A program made the position numbers and the translations under genes. This document shows positions 43,935 through 51,383 of a stretch of DNA of 64,000 nucleotides, piece after piece. Below the pieces are notes generated by a model. It worked only from the letters and a program-made list of their open reading frames with translations, was not told the DNA's origin and did not search any database. Numbering within the stretch: position 1 is the stretch's first letter; every line of letters begins with the position of its first letter. Source of the stretch: a virus; the IMG/VR virus record IMGVR_UViG_3300046782_000222, positions 1 through 64,000 of that record; one strand, written 5' to 3'.

Positions 43935-44489
43935 GTGCCGTCGTTCACCACCTTCCAGGGCCGTGAATACCCAGCTAGCGACGCCCCGTTTGATGTCACA
44001 AGAACCGGAGGGCCGCAGCCCTTCTTCCGTGACGACCTGGATGCACGGCGCAGCATGTGGCGCCAGACGCCCGAGGCGCAGTACCCGGACGGCTACCTCG
44101 GCACGCTGAACAGTCGGCGCTCCGACCGGCTGATGAACAACCTCATCGACCGGGCCAAGCAGCGGCCCTACACGAGGGGCATCCACAAGGGCGAGCGGGT
44201 CGAGCACCGGGACTACTTCTGGCCCGAGGAGTTCAACCCTTGGACGGGCCTCGAACTCCAGGCCATCGGTGAGAAGTTCGCCCCGCCCGGCATGGGCCGG
44301 GAGTGGAACGGCGACTCCTCCATCTGGGACAACCCCACCATCGGGCCGAAGGGCATCCCTCGGGGTCGCACCGAGGTGTACGGCGCCATCGATCCCAACG
44401 TGCGGGAGAGCATGCTGCGTCAGGTACCACCGTGGAGCACCGGGCGTCCGCAGACACCGATGTCGGTGATGCCAGGAAGGATGATGTGA
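43935..44489 (+). CDS. Hypothetical protein upstream of endolysin
   Basis: 184 residues from GTG 43935. Rich in Arg, Pro and Trp, little hydrophobic core; could be a virion component. Contains YPDGYLGTLNSRRSDRLMNN. No family recognised. Overlaps the next start. Confidence 0.55.
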   Translation: MPSFTTFQGREYPASDAPFDVTRTGGPQPFFRDDLDARRSMWRQTPEAQYPDGYLGTLNSRRSDRLMNNLIDRAKQRPYTRGIHKGERVEHRDYFWPEEFNPWTGLELQAIGEKFAPPGMGREWNGDSSIWDNPTIGPKGIPRGRTEVYGAIDPNVRESMLRQVPPWSTGRPQTPMSVMPGRMM

Positions 44490-44599
44490 TGGCAGAACAA
44501 CGGCGAGGCATTGACACTGACAAAGACGAGGTGAAGCTGGAGGTCTACGACGAGGACGAGCACGGTCAGGTGGGTCCCGAGGAGAAGGAGGAGAAGTGA
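44489..44599 (+). CDS. 36-residue highly charged peptide
   Basis: ATG 44489 overlaps the previous stop and the end overlaps the endolysin start by four bases. The product (MAEQRRGIDTDKDEV...EEKEEK) is extremely acidic. The doubled motif cattgacactgac falls at its 5' end (44509). Tight overlaps on both sides argue it is translated. Confidence 0.5.
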   Translation: MAEQRRGIDTDKDEVKLEVYDEDEHGQVGPEEKEEK

Positions 44600-45495
44600 G
44601 CTACCTCCCCGGCGCTCCCGGCTTCCTGGTGAAGCCCGAAGACTGGGGTGCTCGCTTCGCCAGTCGTTACGACCCGGCCAACGGGCGCCCCACGATCACA
44701 CCCTGCACCAAGCTCATCGTCCACCATTCGGCCTCGAACCAGCCTCCAGCGGGTCAGGAAGCAGCGTTCAGCAGGCAGATCGAGAGCTACGGAGAGGGAC
44801 GTGACGGAGCAGCCATCGAGTACAACTACCTGGTCTATCCAACGGGCGTCCTGCACGGTGGCTTCGGTGACACCCGAGGATGCCATGCAGTCGCTCCAGA
44901 TCCTTCGACAGGACGAGCCTTCAACTCTTCCTCCATCGGTATCTGCTTCATCGGGTTCTTCCATCAGCCCTACAACATGGAGCCGACTGCGGAGTCCATC
45001 GAGGCATTTCAGGCCTGGCTCTCCTGGATGGTCGCCAGCGGACGGCTGACCGATGATGTGATAACACGAGCCTCATCGAGGGGTCAGCCGGGGTGGTACG
45101 GGCACCGGGACGTGGGTGCCACGGCCTGTCCGGGCGACGATCTCTACCCCCTGCTGCCCAGCATCATCCAGATCGGGACTGCTCCCGCACCCATCCCCAC
45201 CCCCACGCCACCGCAACCATCGGGAGACGACGACATGCCCACACCCTGCGGCTTCATCCAGTGCAACGCCGGTACCAAGGGCCACCACGTGGACGGCTCC
45301 GAGTGGACGGCGCCGGTCAACGGCACCACCTTCAAGGTGAACCCGGGCGGGACCATCCAGTGGGTCCATGCGGGCGAGCTTGACGACGCCACCGCTGTGC
45401 TGGCTGCTGCCGGGGCCAAGACCGACACGTGGGACGGGGCTGTTGGAGTGCCCGACGCCTTCGGCTGTCTGGTGGGAGACAAGCCCTATGCCTGA
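44596..45495 (+). CDS. Endolysin: N-acetylmuramoyl-L-alanine amidase
   Basis: 299 residues from GTG 44596. Residues about 15-190 form an amidase_2/PGRP domain: zinc ligands H43 or H44 (LIVHHSA), H170 and C178 (GHRDVGATACPG), with Tyr78-containing EYNYLVY. A Pro-rich linker (PIPTPTPPQPS) leads to a C-terminal domain of about 80 residues, probably for cell-wall binding. It cuts the bond between muramic acid and the peptide stem. Likely partner: the two-TM protein two genes downstream. Confidence 0.85.
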   Translation: MSYLPGAPGFLVKPEDWGARFASRYDPANGRPTITPCTKLIVHHSASNQPPAGQEAAFSRQIESYGEGRDGAAIEYNYLVYPTGVLHGGFGDTRGCHAVAPDPSTGRAFNSSSIGICFIGFFHQPYNMEPTAESIEAFQAWLSWMVASGRLTDDVITRASSRGQPGWYGHRDVGATACPGDDLYPLLPSIIQIGTAPAPIPTPTPPQPSGDDDMPTPCGFIQCNAGTKGHHVDGSEWTAPVNGTTFKVNPGGTIQWVHAGELDDATAVLAAAGAKTDTWDGAVGVPDAFGCLVGDKPYA

Positions 45496-45664
45496 CGAGG
45501 GCGACCACTACCGACGTCAAGTTCCGATGGCGCCCACGGAGGCCGAGCGCCTGGAGTTGAAGCGTGAGGACAGTGGCTTCGCCTTCGAGTTGAACCACCC
45601 ACCCGTTCGGCGGTCCCGCCTCGCCCACTTCGACATTGGGCGTATCGGTGGTGCAGGTGACTGA
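45488..45664 (+). CDS. Small hypothetical protein
   Basis: 58 residues from ATG 45488, overlapping the endolysin by 8 bases and the next start by one. Charged (ERLELKREDSGFAFEL). No family recognised; placed inside the lysis cassette. Confidence 0.5.
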   Translation: MPDEGDHYRRQVPMAPTEAERLELKREDSGFAFELNHPPVRRSRLAHFDIGRIGGAGD

Positions 45665-45984
45665 TGAGCGACCCCGGCCACGTTGGGCCGAAGATCTACC
45701 CCACGTGGTTCGACGTCATCCGGCAGATCGTCATGTTCATACTCGGGGTGGCACTGGTCATCTTCGCAGTGGTCACGCCGGGCTACGACATCCCGTTCCT
45801 GGTCATGTCGCTCATACTCTTCGGACTGGTGCCTGCCGAACGGTTCTTGCTCCGCAAGGAAGCTCAGAAGGAGGAAGCTGATGCCCGGTCACGACCACGG
45901 CGCCTCGATCAAGAAGGGCGACGAGTACGAGGCCCTGCGGGAGAAGGGGGCGAGCAAGTCGAAGGCGGCGGCGATCTCGAATGA
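45664..45984 (+). CDS. Holin-like membrane protein
   Basis: 106 residues, ATG overlapping the previous stop. Two hydrophobic segments (about 17-40 and 44-62) followed by a long charged C-terminus. Two genes after the endolysin, so a holin is likely. Its charged tail overlaps the next gene by 104 bases, so the true protein may be shorter in effect or the tail is constrained by overlap. Confidence 0.6.
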   Translation: MSDPGHVGPKIYPTWFDVIRQIVMFILGVALVIFAVVTPGYDIPFLVMSLILFGLVPAERFLLRKEAQKEEADARSRPRRLDQEGRRVRGPAGEGGEQVEGGGDLE

Positions 45985-46060
45985 GGCAGCCAAGGGTCCG
46001 GCAGCCCGCAGCAAGATGGCCAAGAAGGCGGCGGCGACCAGGAAGAAGCGGGGTACCTGA
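45881..46060 (+). CDS. DUF7218-like small basic protein
   Basis: 59 residues from ATG 45881 with GGAGGAAG upstream. The pattern 'SIKKGDEYEALREKGASKSK' with AAAISN and a Lys/Arg-rich end matches a widespread small family I recall as DUF7218. Probably nucleic-acid associated. Embedded in the holin-like gene's 3' end. Confidence 0.6.
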   Translation: MPGHDHGASIKKGDEYEALREKGASKSKAAAISNEAAKGPAARSKMAKKAAATRKKRGT

Positions 46061-46389
46061 TGAGCTACGTAGGTGGAGGCTGGCGCTCTGGTTCCGCTGC
46101 TGATGTGGCAACAGGGGCCAACTCCACGGCCACGGTGTCCGGCGTGGCTCCTACCACCTACGCCCGCAAGAATCAGATCACGTTGACGGTGACGGGCACC
46201 GGCTTCACCAACCTCACCGTCATCCACGCCAACTACGCCCCGGTGGCGACCACCTTCGACAGCGCCACCCAGTTGCGCTGCGTGGGCTTCAACACCACGC
46301 CCGACAACGGTGCGGCAGGACCCATTCTCATCGGTGTGCGCAAGCCCGGCGAGAAGATGTCCGGCACCCAGACCTTCAACGCCACCTGA
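46060..46389 (+). CDS. IPT/TIG- or Ig-like domain protein
   Basis: 109 residues, ATG overlapping the previous stop. ITLTVTGTGFTNLTVIHAN and 'A..LRCVGFNT' resemble an IPT/TIG immunoglobulin-like fold. Such small Ig-like proteins decorate phage capsids or tails. Inference only. Confidence 0.5.
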   Translation: MSYVGGGWRSGSAADVATGANSTATVSGVAPTTYARKNQITLTVTGTGFTNLTVIHANYAPVATTFDSATQLRCVGFNTTPDNGAAGPILIGVRKPGEKMSGTQTFNAT

Positions 46390-46574
46390 TGCAGGTCAGC
46401 ACGCAGTTTCAGCAGCAGCAGCTAGCGGGTATTGGGGGCGAGGAAGCACGCCCCATCGCTCGTGTAGAGCATCCCGCCAGGGGCCATCGCACCCCTACGT
46501 TCACCGAGGGACGGCGGGGCGAGCAGTTCAAGACTCGGAGAGAGATGAACACCGAGGACGCACCCGAAAGGTGA
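46389..46574 (+). CDS. Small hypothetical protein
   Basis: 61 residues, ATG overlapping the previous stop. Gln/Arg-rich, no hydrophobic core. Codon use matches neighbours. Confidence 0.45.
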   Translation: MQVSTQFQQQQLAGIGGEEARPIARVEHPARGHRTPTFTEGRRGEQFKTRREMNTEDAPER

Positions 46575-46580
46575 CACAAC

Positions 46581-46793
46581 ATGCACATGCTCGCAGACAT
46601 AGCCAGCGGGAACACCGGCACCGCCGACGTTCTCTTCCTGATCGCCGCCATCCTCTTCGGGATCGCTGCGCTCACTCACTTCTTCGCCCCGCACGGTGGC
46701 CCTGAGGCTCCCCGGGCTGCGTACTGGGGCTGGACGCCTGCTCTGGTGGACGCTGGCCTCTGCCTGATAGCCATCGGTTGGCTGGTGTTGTGA
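46581..46793 (+). CDS. Small two-TM membrane protein
   Basis: 70 residues from ATG 46581 (GAAAGG upstream). Hydrophobic segments at about 18-34 and 53-70. Could be a second holin or antiholin next to the lysis cassette. Confidence 0.55.
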   Translation: MHMLADIASGNTGTADVLFLIAAILFGIAALTHFFAPHGGPEAPRAAYWGWTPALVDAGLCLIAIGWLVL

Positions 46794-46825
46794 GCACAGT
46801 GTCAGTGTCAATGGTCCGGATGTTG

Positions 46826-46831
46826 TAGGTT
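46826..46831 (+). promoter_or_regulatory. Leaderless -10 box TAGGTT
   Basis: Ends 7 nt before ATG 46839. The doubled repeat gtcagtgtcaatg lies just upstream at 46801-46813. Confidence 0.45.
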
Positions 46832-46838
46832 CGGAGCC

Positions 46839-47258
46839 ATGGCTGTTCGCTTCCTCGAAGAGGGGTATGAGTATCTGGACCCCATGTCGGGGGCCAGCAC
46901 GGCAGGATCAGTCGTGCTGTACGACGACGAGCAGCCTCCCCTGCTCATGCCGTGGGAGGATCGGCCCGGCTACAGCCAGGCTGAGATGATCGCCTCCGAC
47001 GCTCTGCGTTGGATGGGCACGCCTCGTGAGCAGCTAGCAATGATCCGTCCGCCAGTGCCCCAGCAGTTGTTCCCACCCCGTTTCGGGTACGTTCACGAGC
47101 CGGTCACCGTCGAGGACATCTTCTACGGGGACTGGACGCCTCGGCAGCGGTCTTGGGTGTCTCCTCCGATCGCTACGCCTCGGCGCCGGTATGAAGAGGA
47201 GCAGATGTGGTCGGGTACCGACCGCAACGTGAGCATCAGCACTAGCCCGCTGGGCTGA
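46839..47258 (+). CDS. Hypothetical Pro/Trp-rich protein
   Basis: 139 residues from ATG 46839. Many Pro, Tyr and Trp (WTPRQRSWVSPPIATP); probably a structural or virion-associated protein. No family recognised. Confidence 0.55.
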   Translation: MAVRFLEEGYEYLDPMSGASTAGSVVLYDDEQPPLLMPWEDRPGYSQAEMIASDALRWMGTPREQLAMIRPPVPQQLFPPRFGYVHEPVTVEDIFYGDWTPRQRSWVSPPIATPRRRYEEEQMWSGTDRNVSISTSPLG

Positions 47259-47269
47259 GAGGAGGGACC

Positions 47270-47935
47270 ATCTCGGATCAACCGCCGAGTTCGGCACCGT
47301 GGGGCTGGGACGTCTACACGGAGACTCGCTCCGAGTGGGTCCCCAAGCCAGATCCCAATCCCATCGTCATCCACTGGACCATCGGTCCGATCGGCTTGAA
47401 GCCCGCCAACTGGCAGGCCGAGCCACCGCAGCACCCTCCATACGAGCAACCAGAAAGTGAGATCACCTTGCAGTTGACAGCAGATCAGATGGTCAGCCTG
47501 GCCGTGAGCGGGACCGACAAGTACGGCAACCCCACCGACATCTCGGGTGCCGGTGTGTGGCAGTCGAGTGACCCCGCCATCATCGTGGTGCGGCAGAACA
47601 AGAGCGCCAACCCGCAGGAGTGCCTCGCCATTGCGGTCGGGCCGGTCGGCGCCGCCAGCGTCGTCTACACCAACGATGCCAACTGGGACGGCTCCGGTGA
47701 CTTCATCGGTTCCATCTCGTTCGAGGTGACGGGTGGGCAGATGTCCGAGATCACCATCACGGCGGGCGAGCCGGAGAGCAAGCCTGGTGGCGGGCAGCCC
47801 GAGCCTCCTCCGGTCGAGGGTGGCGGCGAAACGCCCGACAGCGGCGCCCACCCGGACAACACGCTCCCCAACGAGCTTCCCGTCACCGGGGAGCCTCCGG
47901 TGGTGGACCCCCGGACCGGCCAGCCCCGCCGCTAG
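47270..47935 (+). CDS. Hypothetical protein with apparent ATC start
   Basis: The frame opens at 47246 and has no ATG, GTG or TTG until TTG 47396, yet coding-like sequence begins at 47270. GAGGAGGGA sits 3 nt before ATC 47270 with ideal spacing. From there the product is 221 residues: PWGWDVYTETRSEW, a beta-rich Ig-like middle (MVSLAVSGTDKYGNPTDISG), and a Pro/Gly-rich tail. If translation starts at TTG 47396 the product is 179 residues but loses the ribosome-binding site. Confidence 0.55.
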   Translation: MSDQPPSSAPWGWDVYTETRSEWVPKPDPNPIVIHWTIGPIGLKPANWQAEPPQHPPYEQPESEITLQLTADQMVSLAVSGTDKYGNPTDISGAGVWQSSDPAIIVVRQNKSANPQECLAIAVGPVGAASVVYTNDANWDGSGDFIGSISFEVTGGQMSEITITAGEPESKPGGGQPEPPPVEGGGETPDSGAHPDNTLPNELPVTGEPPVVDPRTGQPRR

Positions 47936-48010
47936 CAGCCTCGGGCGTGGGAGGTACCCCCTCTCACGCCCTCCGCTGTTCTACGCTGCGCCCCAGCGAG
48001 AGGAGTTGTC

Positions 48011-48283
48011 ATGGCTCAGGCAGTGGACCGCAGCATGGTGGCCGAGTTCCGCCAGGGCTGCATCGACAACACCTACATCTCGGTTGCCCCCGGCACTGGT
48101 GGCCTCGTGGAGATGCAGGGCCGGGTCGATCGAGCGATCAACCAGATGCCCTACCAGTACCTGAACGCCGAGGTGAAGGGGATGGACCCCTTCGACATCG
48201 CCCGAGCGCACCGGGCCTCCATCCCGATGCAGCCCCACTCCCGCTACGTGCCCCGGCGTGATCCGGTGGGCCGAGGCTTCTGA
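48011..48283 (+). CDS. Small hypothetical protein
   Basis: 90 residues from ATG 48011 with GAGAGGAG upstream; TACGCT at 47982-47987 may be its -10 box. No domain recognised. Begins a run of four-base-overlapping small genes. Confidence 0.6.
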   Translation: MAQAVDRSMVAEFRQGCIDNTYISVAPGTGGLVEMQGRVDRAINQMPYQYLNAEVKGMDPFDIARAHRASIPMQPHSRYVPRRDPVGRGF

Positions 48284-48405
48284 TGGCCAAGCAGCCCGCC
48301 CCCAAGGAGAAGAAGAAGGCGTCCACCAAGGACGACAAGTTCGGGGGCAAGCGAGCGCCCGCCTTCGGCTCCGAGGAGAAGACCGAGACGAAGGGGAAGA
48401 AGTGA
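48283..48405 (+). CDS. 40-residue Lys-rich peptide
   Basis: ATG 48283 overlaps the previous stop and its own stop overlaps the next ATG. MAKQPAPKEKKK start and many Lys/Glu. Overlap on both ends supports translation. Confidence 0.5.
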   Translation: MAKQPAPKEKKKASTKDDKFGGKRAPAFGSEEKTETKGKK

Positions 48406-48668
48406 TGGCCGGACACGGATCACCGCCTGCCGAGGACAAGGCCAACCATCCTGGCCGTCAGGTCGGTCGCAGCACCGCATCCCTCGCTCCGCAAGGCATC
48501 GGCCCCGTCTACGGCCCGCCTTCGCCGGGCTTCGAGGGCGTGCGTGGCGCTGCTGACTCGCCCGCCAGCGCTGACCCCATGGAGGCCCGCCTCCGTCGTA
48601 TGGGGGCGACCGGCGCCTCGAACAAGGGCTGGTTGAAGAACCTGGTCGAGAAGGGCATGGACGGCTAG
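48405..48668 (+). CDS. MAGHGS family protein 1
   Basis: 87 residues. N-terminus MAGHGSPPAEDKANHPGR is shared with the next three genes; the rest differs (ends with a helix NKGWLKNLVEKGMDG). First member of a tandem array. Confidence 0.6.
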   Translation: MAGHGSPPAEDKANHPGRQVGRSTASLAPQGIGPVYGPPSPGFEGVRGAADSPASADPMEARLRRMGATGASNKGWLKNLVEKGMDG

Positions 48669-48878
48669 ATGGCCGGACACGGTTCGTCTCCCCCCGATGA
48701 CAAGGCCCGGCATCCTGGTCGTGTTGTCACACCGGAGACGTTCTCGACGTCGGGTATGAGCGACGCCGACATCCGAGCGCACCGAGTCGCCACGCACGCC
48801 TACGAGCTTCGGCCTGCTTGGAACGACGACGATGCCTGGGAAGAGGGCCGCAGGCTCAATCGTGAGGGGTATGACTGA
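48669..48878 (+). CDS. MAGHGS family protein 2
   Basis: 69 residues starting MAGHGSSPPDDKARHPGR. Body is helical and acidic. Directly abuts member 1 and overlaps member 3 by one base. Contains TGTTGTCACACCG at 48722. Confidence 0.6.
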   Translation: MAGHGSSPPDDKARHPGRVVTPETFSTSGMSDADIRAHRVATHAYELRPAWNDDDAWEEGRRLNREGYD

Positions 48879-49105
48879 TGGCCGGGCATGGCTCTGGCCC
48901 TGCTGAGGATCGAGCCAACCACCCCGGTCGCAAGGTGGACCGAGGGTCAGGCAGTGTCGAGTCCTACGTGCGCTTCCGAGGGCGGGGCTACAGCCCAGCG
49001 CAGGCCTTGGAGTGGGCACGAGGTGCGGGTGTGAAGCGTGAGCCGATCACCCGGCCGTTGAGCGAGTACTTCAAGCCACACGAGATCAACGAGTACAAGG
49101 CGTAG
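48878..49105 (+). CDS. MAGHGS family protein 3
   Basis: 75 residues starting MAGHGSGPAEDRANHPGR. Body YSPAQALEWARGAG is a short helix-rich segment. No Shine-Dalgarno consensus other than coupling to the previous stop. Confidence 0.6.
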   Translation: MAGHGSGPAEDRANHPGRKVDRGSGSVESYVRFRGRGYSPAQALEWARGAGVKREPITRPLSEYFKPHEINEYKA

Positions 49106-49113
49106 GAGGGATC

Positions 49114-49416
49114 ATGGCAGGACATGGATCGGCACCGCCCCCGGATCGGGCGAACGAATCTGGTCGTGTCGTGCATCGAGACTCGGGTATGCACAGCGAA
49201 GAGGGCGAGCACGGCCGCATCAACGAGTACCGGCCTCCGGTGGGGTCCGGCTCCAAGCTCAGCGACCGAGGGACCCGCTACGCCTGGACCACGAGCACCG
49301 ACATGTTCAGCGGTGGCCGAGGTGGGAGCGTGCGCACCCTCCAGCGGGCACGTGCGGCTCTGCGGATAACGGCGCAACGACGGGCTGAGGGCCGGGACAG
49401 GTACTCAGGCCTCTGA
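49114..49416 (+). CDS. MAGHGS family protein 4
   Basis: 100 residues starting MAGHGSAPPPDRANESGR; GGAGGG precedes ATG 49114. Longer basic C-terminus (RTLQRARAALRITAQRRAE). Most diverged member of the array. Confidence 0.6.
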   Translation: MAGHGSAPPPDRANESGRVVHRDSGMHSEEGEHGRINEYRPPVGSGSKLSDRGTRYAWTTSTDMFSGGRGGSVRTLQRARAALRITAQRRAEGRDRYSGL

Positions 49417-49970
49417 TGCCCCGCCTCGTCTCCTGTCACGTCTGCCGGGTGCTGTCGAGCCTCCCGGACCCACCGGCCAAGGCGCCGTTGGTCCCTGCTC
49501 GCATCGCCTGGATGGAGGGCGGGCGGGAGGTCGAGTACATCTTCCGGGACGAGACGGGTCAGGTGGCGATGGTCGCCATGTACGACCCCGCCTTGGAGGA
49601 CTGGATGACCCGGCACGAGCACCCCGAGGTGCCCGAGGACCGGATGCGCAAGCATGACATCTACGCCACCGACCAGGCGAGCTTCAACGCTGGCTTCGTG
49701 GCCCAGATGAAGAAGGAGATCGAAGAGGCCCACCAGTCTGCATACTCCGAGCGGGACCAGGTCAAGGAAGACGCTTTGCAGTGCTTCGAGCGGCATCACC
49801 GGCCCACAGACGGCTGCATGGACGTGTTCAGCGAGGCCAAGCTCTTGGGAGGGCACGAGTCGAACAAGCGCATGCCGATGAACGACCGCATGTACCTGTG
49901 CCACGCCTGCCCGTTCGTCCACGGCTACGTCATCCCTGACGTCCGGCACAAGAAGGGGATGTACCGCTGA
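49416..49970 (+). CDS. Hypothetical zinc-binding protein
   Basis: 184 residues, ATG overlapping the previous stop. CHVC at residues 8-11 and a C-terminal C.ACP cluster (YLCHACPF) plus several His. May bind zinc. No family recognised. Confidence 0.6.
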   Translation: MPRLVSCHVCRVLSSLPDPPAKAPLVPARIAWMEGGREVEYIFRDETGQVAMVAMYDPALEDWMTRHEHPEVPEDRMRKHDIYATDQASFNAGFVAQMKKEIEEAHQSAYSERDQVKEDALQCFERHHRPTDGCMDVFSEAKLLGGHESNKRMPMNDRMYLCHACPFVHGYVIPDVRHKKGMYR

Positions 49971-50467
49971 TGCTCTCCGACGACCAGTTCAGCGGCCTGG
50001 CTCAGCGGGTCAACGAGGGCGGTGGCTTCTCGGTGCGCACTCATGGCCCCAAGGCCGGGGAGGAAGCCGAGAACGCCTTCATGGTGGGGACGCTCCGACA
50101 CGGCCAGGACGTGCCCATGCCGACCAGCGGCGGCACGTTGAAGGGCTTCGCTGAGTCCCGTAGTCCCGAACTGAGCCGCACCGACCGCTTCATGGGCGGC
50201 TGGGCCGGGGGCAAGGCAGCCAGCCTGGACGTGTCCCAGGCCTTCCCGCTCACCAAGCGGGGCGAGGTCGGTGCCCGGCGCATGGGCATAGCCGAAGGCC
50301 AGAAGGCCATCGGCAAGGTTGGTCCCGGTGGTGAGTATCAGGGCGACGTCATGGCCCCCATGGTCAAGCGTCACGGCGGAAAGGAAGGGCCGCAGGTGCC
50401 CTTCCACAGTGCCGCCAACAAGTCCTGGGTCTACGGACCCGTCAAGTCACGTCGGCCGAAGGCGTGA
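49970..50467 (+). CDS. Hypothetical Gly-rich protein
   Basis: 165 residues, ATG overlapping the previous stop. Gly/Lys-rich with sections like RTHGPKAGEEAENAFMVGTL; possibly a structural or ADP-ribosyl-type accessory fold but nothing diagnostic is seen. Confidence 0.55.
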   Translation: MLSDDQFSGLAQRVNEGGGFSVRTHGPKAGEEAENAFMVGTLRHGQDVPMPTSGGTLKGFAESRSPELSRTDRFMGGWAGGKAASLDVSQAFPLTKRGEVGARRMGIAEGQKAIGKVGPGGEYQGDVMAPMVKRHGGKEGPQVPFHSAANKSWVYGPVKSRRPKA

Positions 50468-50651
50468 TCCGTTGCTTCGGCGTGACGTCGTAGACGACCA
50501 GGGTGTAGTCCTGGTGCAGAGGGCACAGATGCCGCTGCTGCGGGCTGACGTAGCCCGTATCCGGGATGGCGGGCACTGGCTCCTCGCACACGGCGCAGGT
50601 GGCCGACTTGGCGGTCATCATCCGGTGCTTGGAGACGTTCACGTCGGGCAT
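50442..50651 (-). CDS. Small minus-strand zinc-ribbon protein
   Basis: 69 residues from ATG (50651-50649). CAVCEEP near residue 19 and CPLHQDY near 43 give a CxxC...CxxH site. TACCAT lies 6 nt before the start. Ends 26 bases inside the convergent gene. Similar in style to the lone minus-strand zinc-finger ORF at 28531-28749. Confidence 0.55.
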   Translation of the reverse strand: MPDVNVSKHRMMTAKSATCAVCEEPVPAIPDTGYVSPQQRHLCPLHQDYTLVVYDVTPKQRITPSADVT

Positions 50652-50657
50652 GTGTAC

Positions 50658-50663
50658 ATGGTA
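50658..50663 (-). promoter_or_regulatory. Leaderless -10 box TACCAT (minus strand)
   Basis: Ends 6 nt before ATG 50651 on the minus strand. Confidence 0.35.
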
Positions 50664-50699
50664 CCAAACCTTTGCATACTTTCCTCGGCGGTGAGCTAG

Positions 50700-51383
50700 A
50701 TGCCTCGCAAACGGCAGGAGGTATTCGGCCAGCAGAAGTTGGACATCGGTGAAGGGACATCCCAGACCTGGACCCCTTCGCCGGAAGTCGTGTCGGGCGC
50801 TAAGAAGTATGCAGCTTCACACGGCAGAGAGGTGTCGAGCGAGGGCCTTGGAACCATCCAGCATCAGGCCCGAACGGCCTATGCGACCCACTTGGAGCGG
50901 CGCAAGAATGAGGGCCAGCCCATGACCCCGGACACGTCGGCGTCATACGATGCGCTGCGCCAGGGCATCGGAGAGCAGTTCGCCCATCTGACCACGCCCA
51001 AGCACCAGGGCGGCATGGGCTTCCACTTCGAGGCCACGTCCCATGACCCGTATCCCACGGCCGAGCACATGGCTGCCGATGTGGCGCAAGGACGCATCAA
51101 GGTCCTCTCCACCGCCAGTACAGGTGGGCACGGCCTCCTCTCGGACTTGGAGAATGACCAGTTTCGGGCTGTCCATGACGTGTTCGGCCACGCTGCAACG
51201 GGGCGAGGATTCTCACGGCACGGTGAGGAGGCTGCGTATCAGCATCACGCTCAGATGTTCGCCCCGGAGGCCCGGCCAGCACTCTCGGCTGAGCTTCGTT
51301 CGCAGACCGCCTCCCTCATCTTCTCCGGGGACTTCCCGCCCAACGCCCCGGTGAACCTGCCCAAGACCGGGAGGATGAAGTGA
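50700..51383 (+). CDS. Phage protein with HDVFGHA motif
   Basis: 227 residues from ATG 50700. The C-terminal half has FRAVHDVFGHA, then FSRHGEEAAYQHHAQMF and PALSAELRSQT; conserved His/Glu residues suggest a metal site. I recall the same motif in phage proteins near structural genes, without known activity. Precedes a ParB-like gene. Confidence 0.6.
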   Translation: MPRKRQEVFGQQKLDIGEGTSQTWTPSPEVVSGAKKYAASHGREVSSEGLGTIQHQARTAYATHLERRKNEGQPMTPDTSASYDALRQGIGEQFAHLTTPKHQGGMGFHFEATSHDPYPTAEHMAADVAQGRIKVLSTASTGGHGLLSDLENDQFRAVHDVFGHAATGRGFSRHGEEAAYQHHAQMFAPEARPALSAELRSQTASLIFSGDFPPNAPVNLPKTGRMK

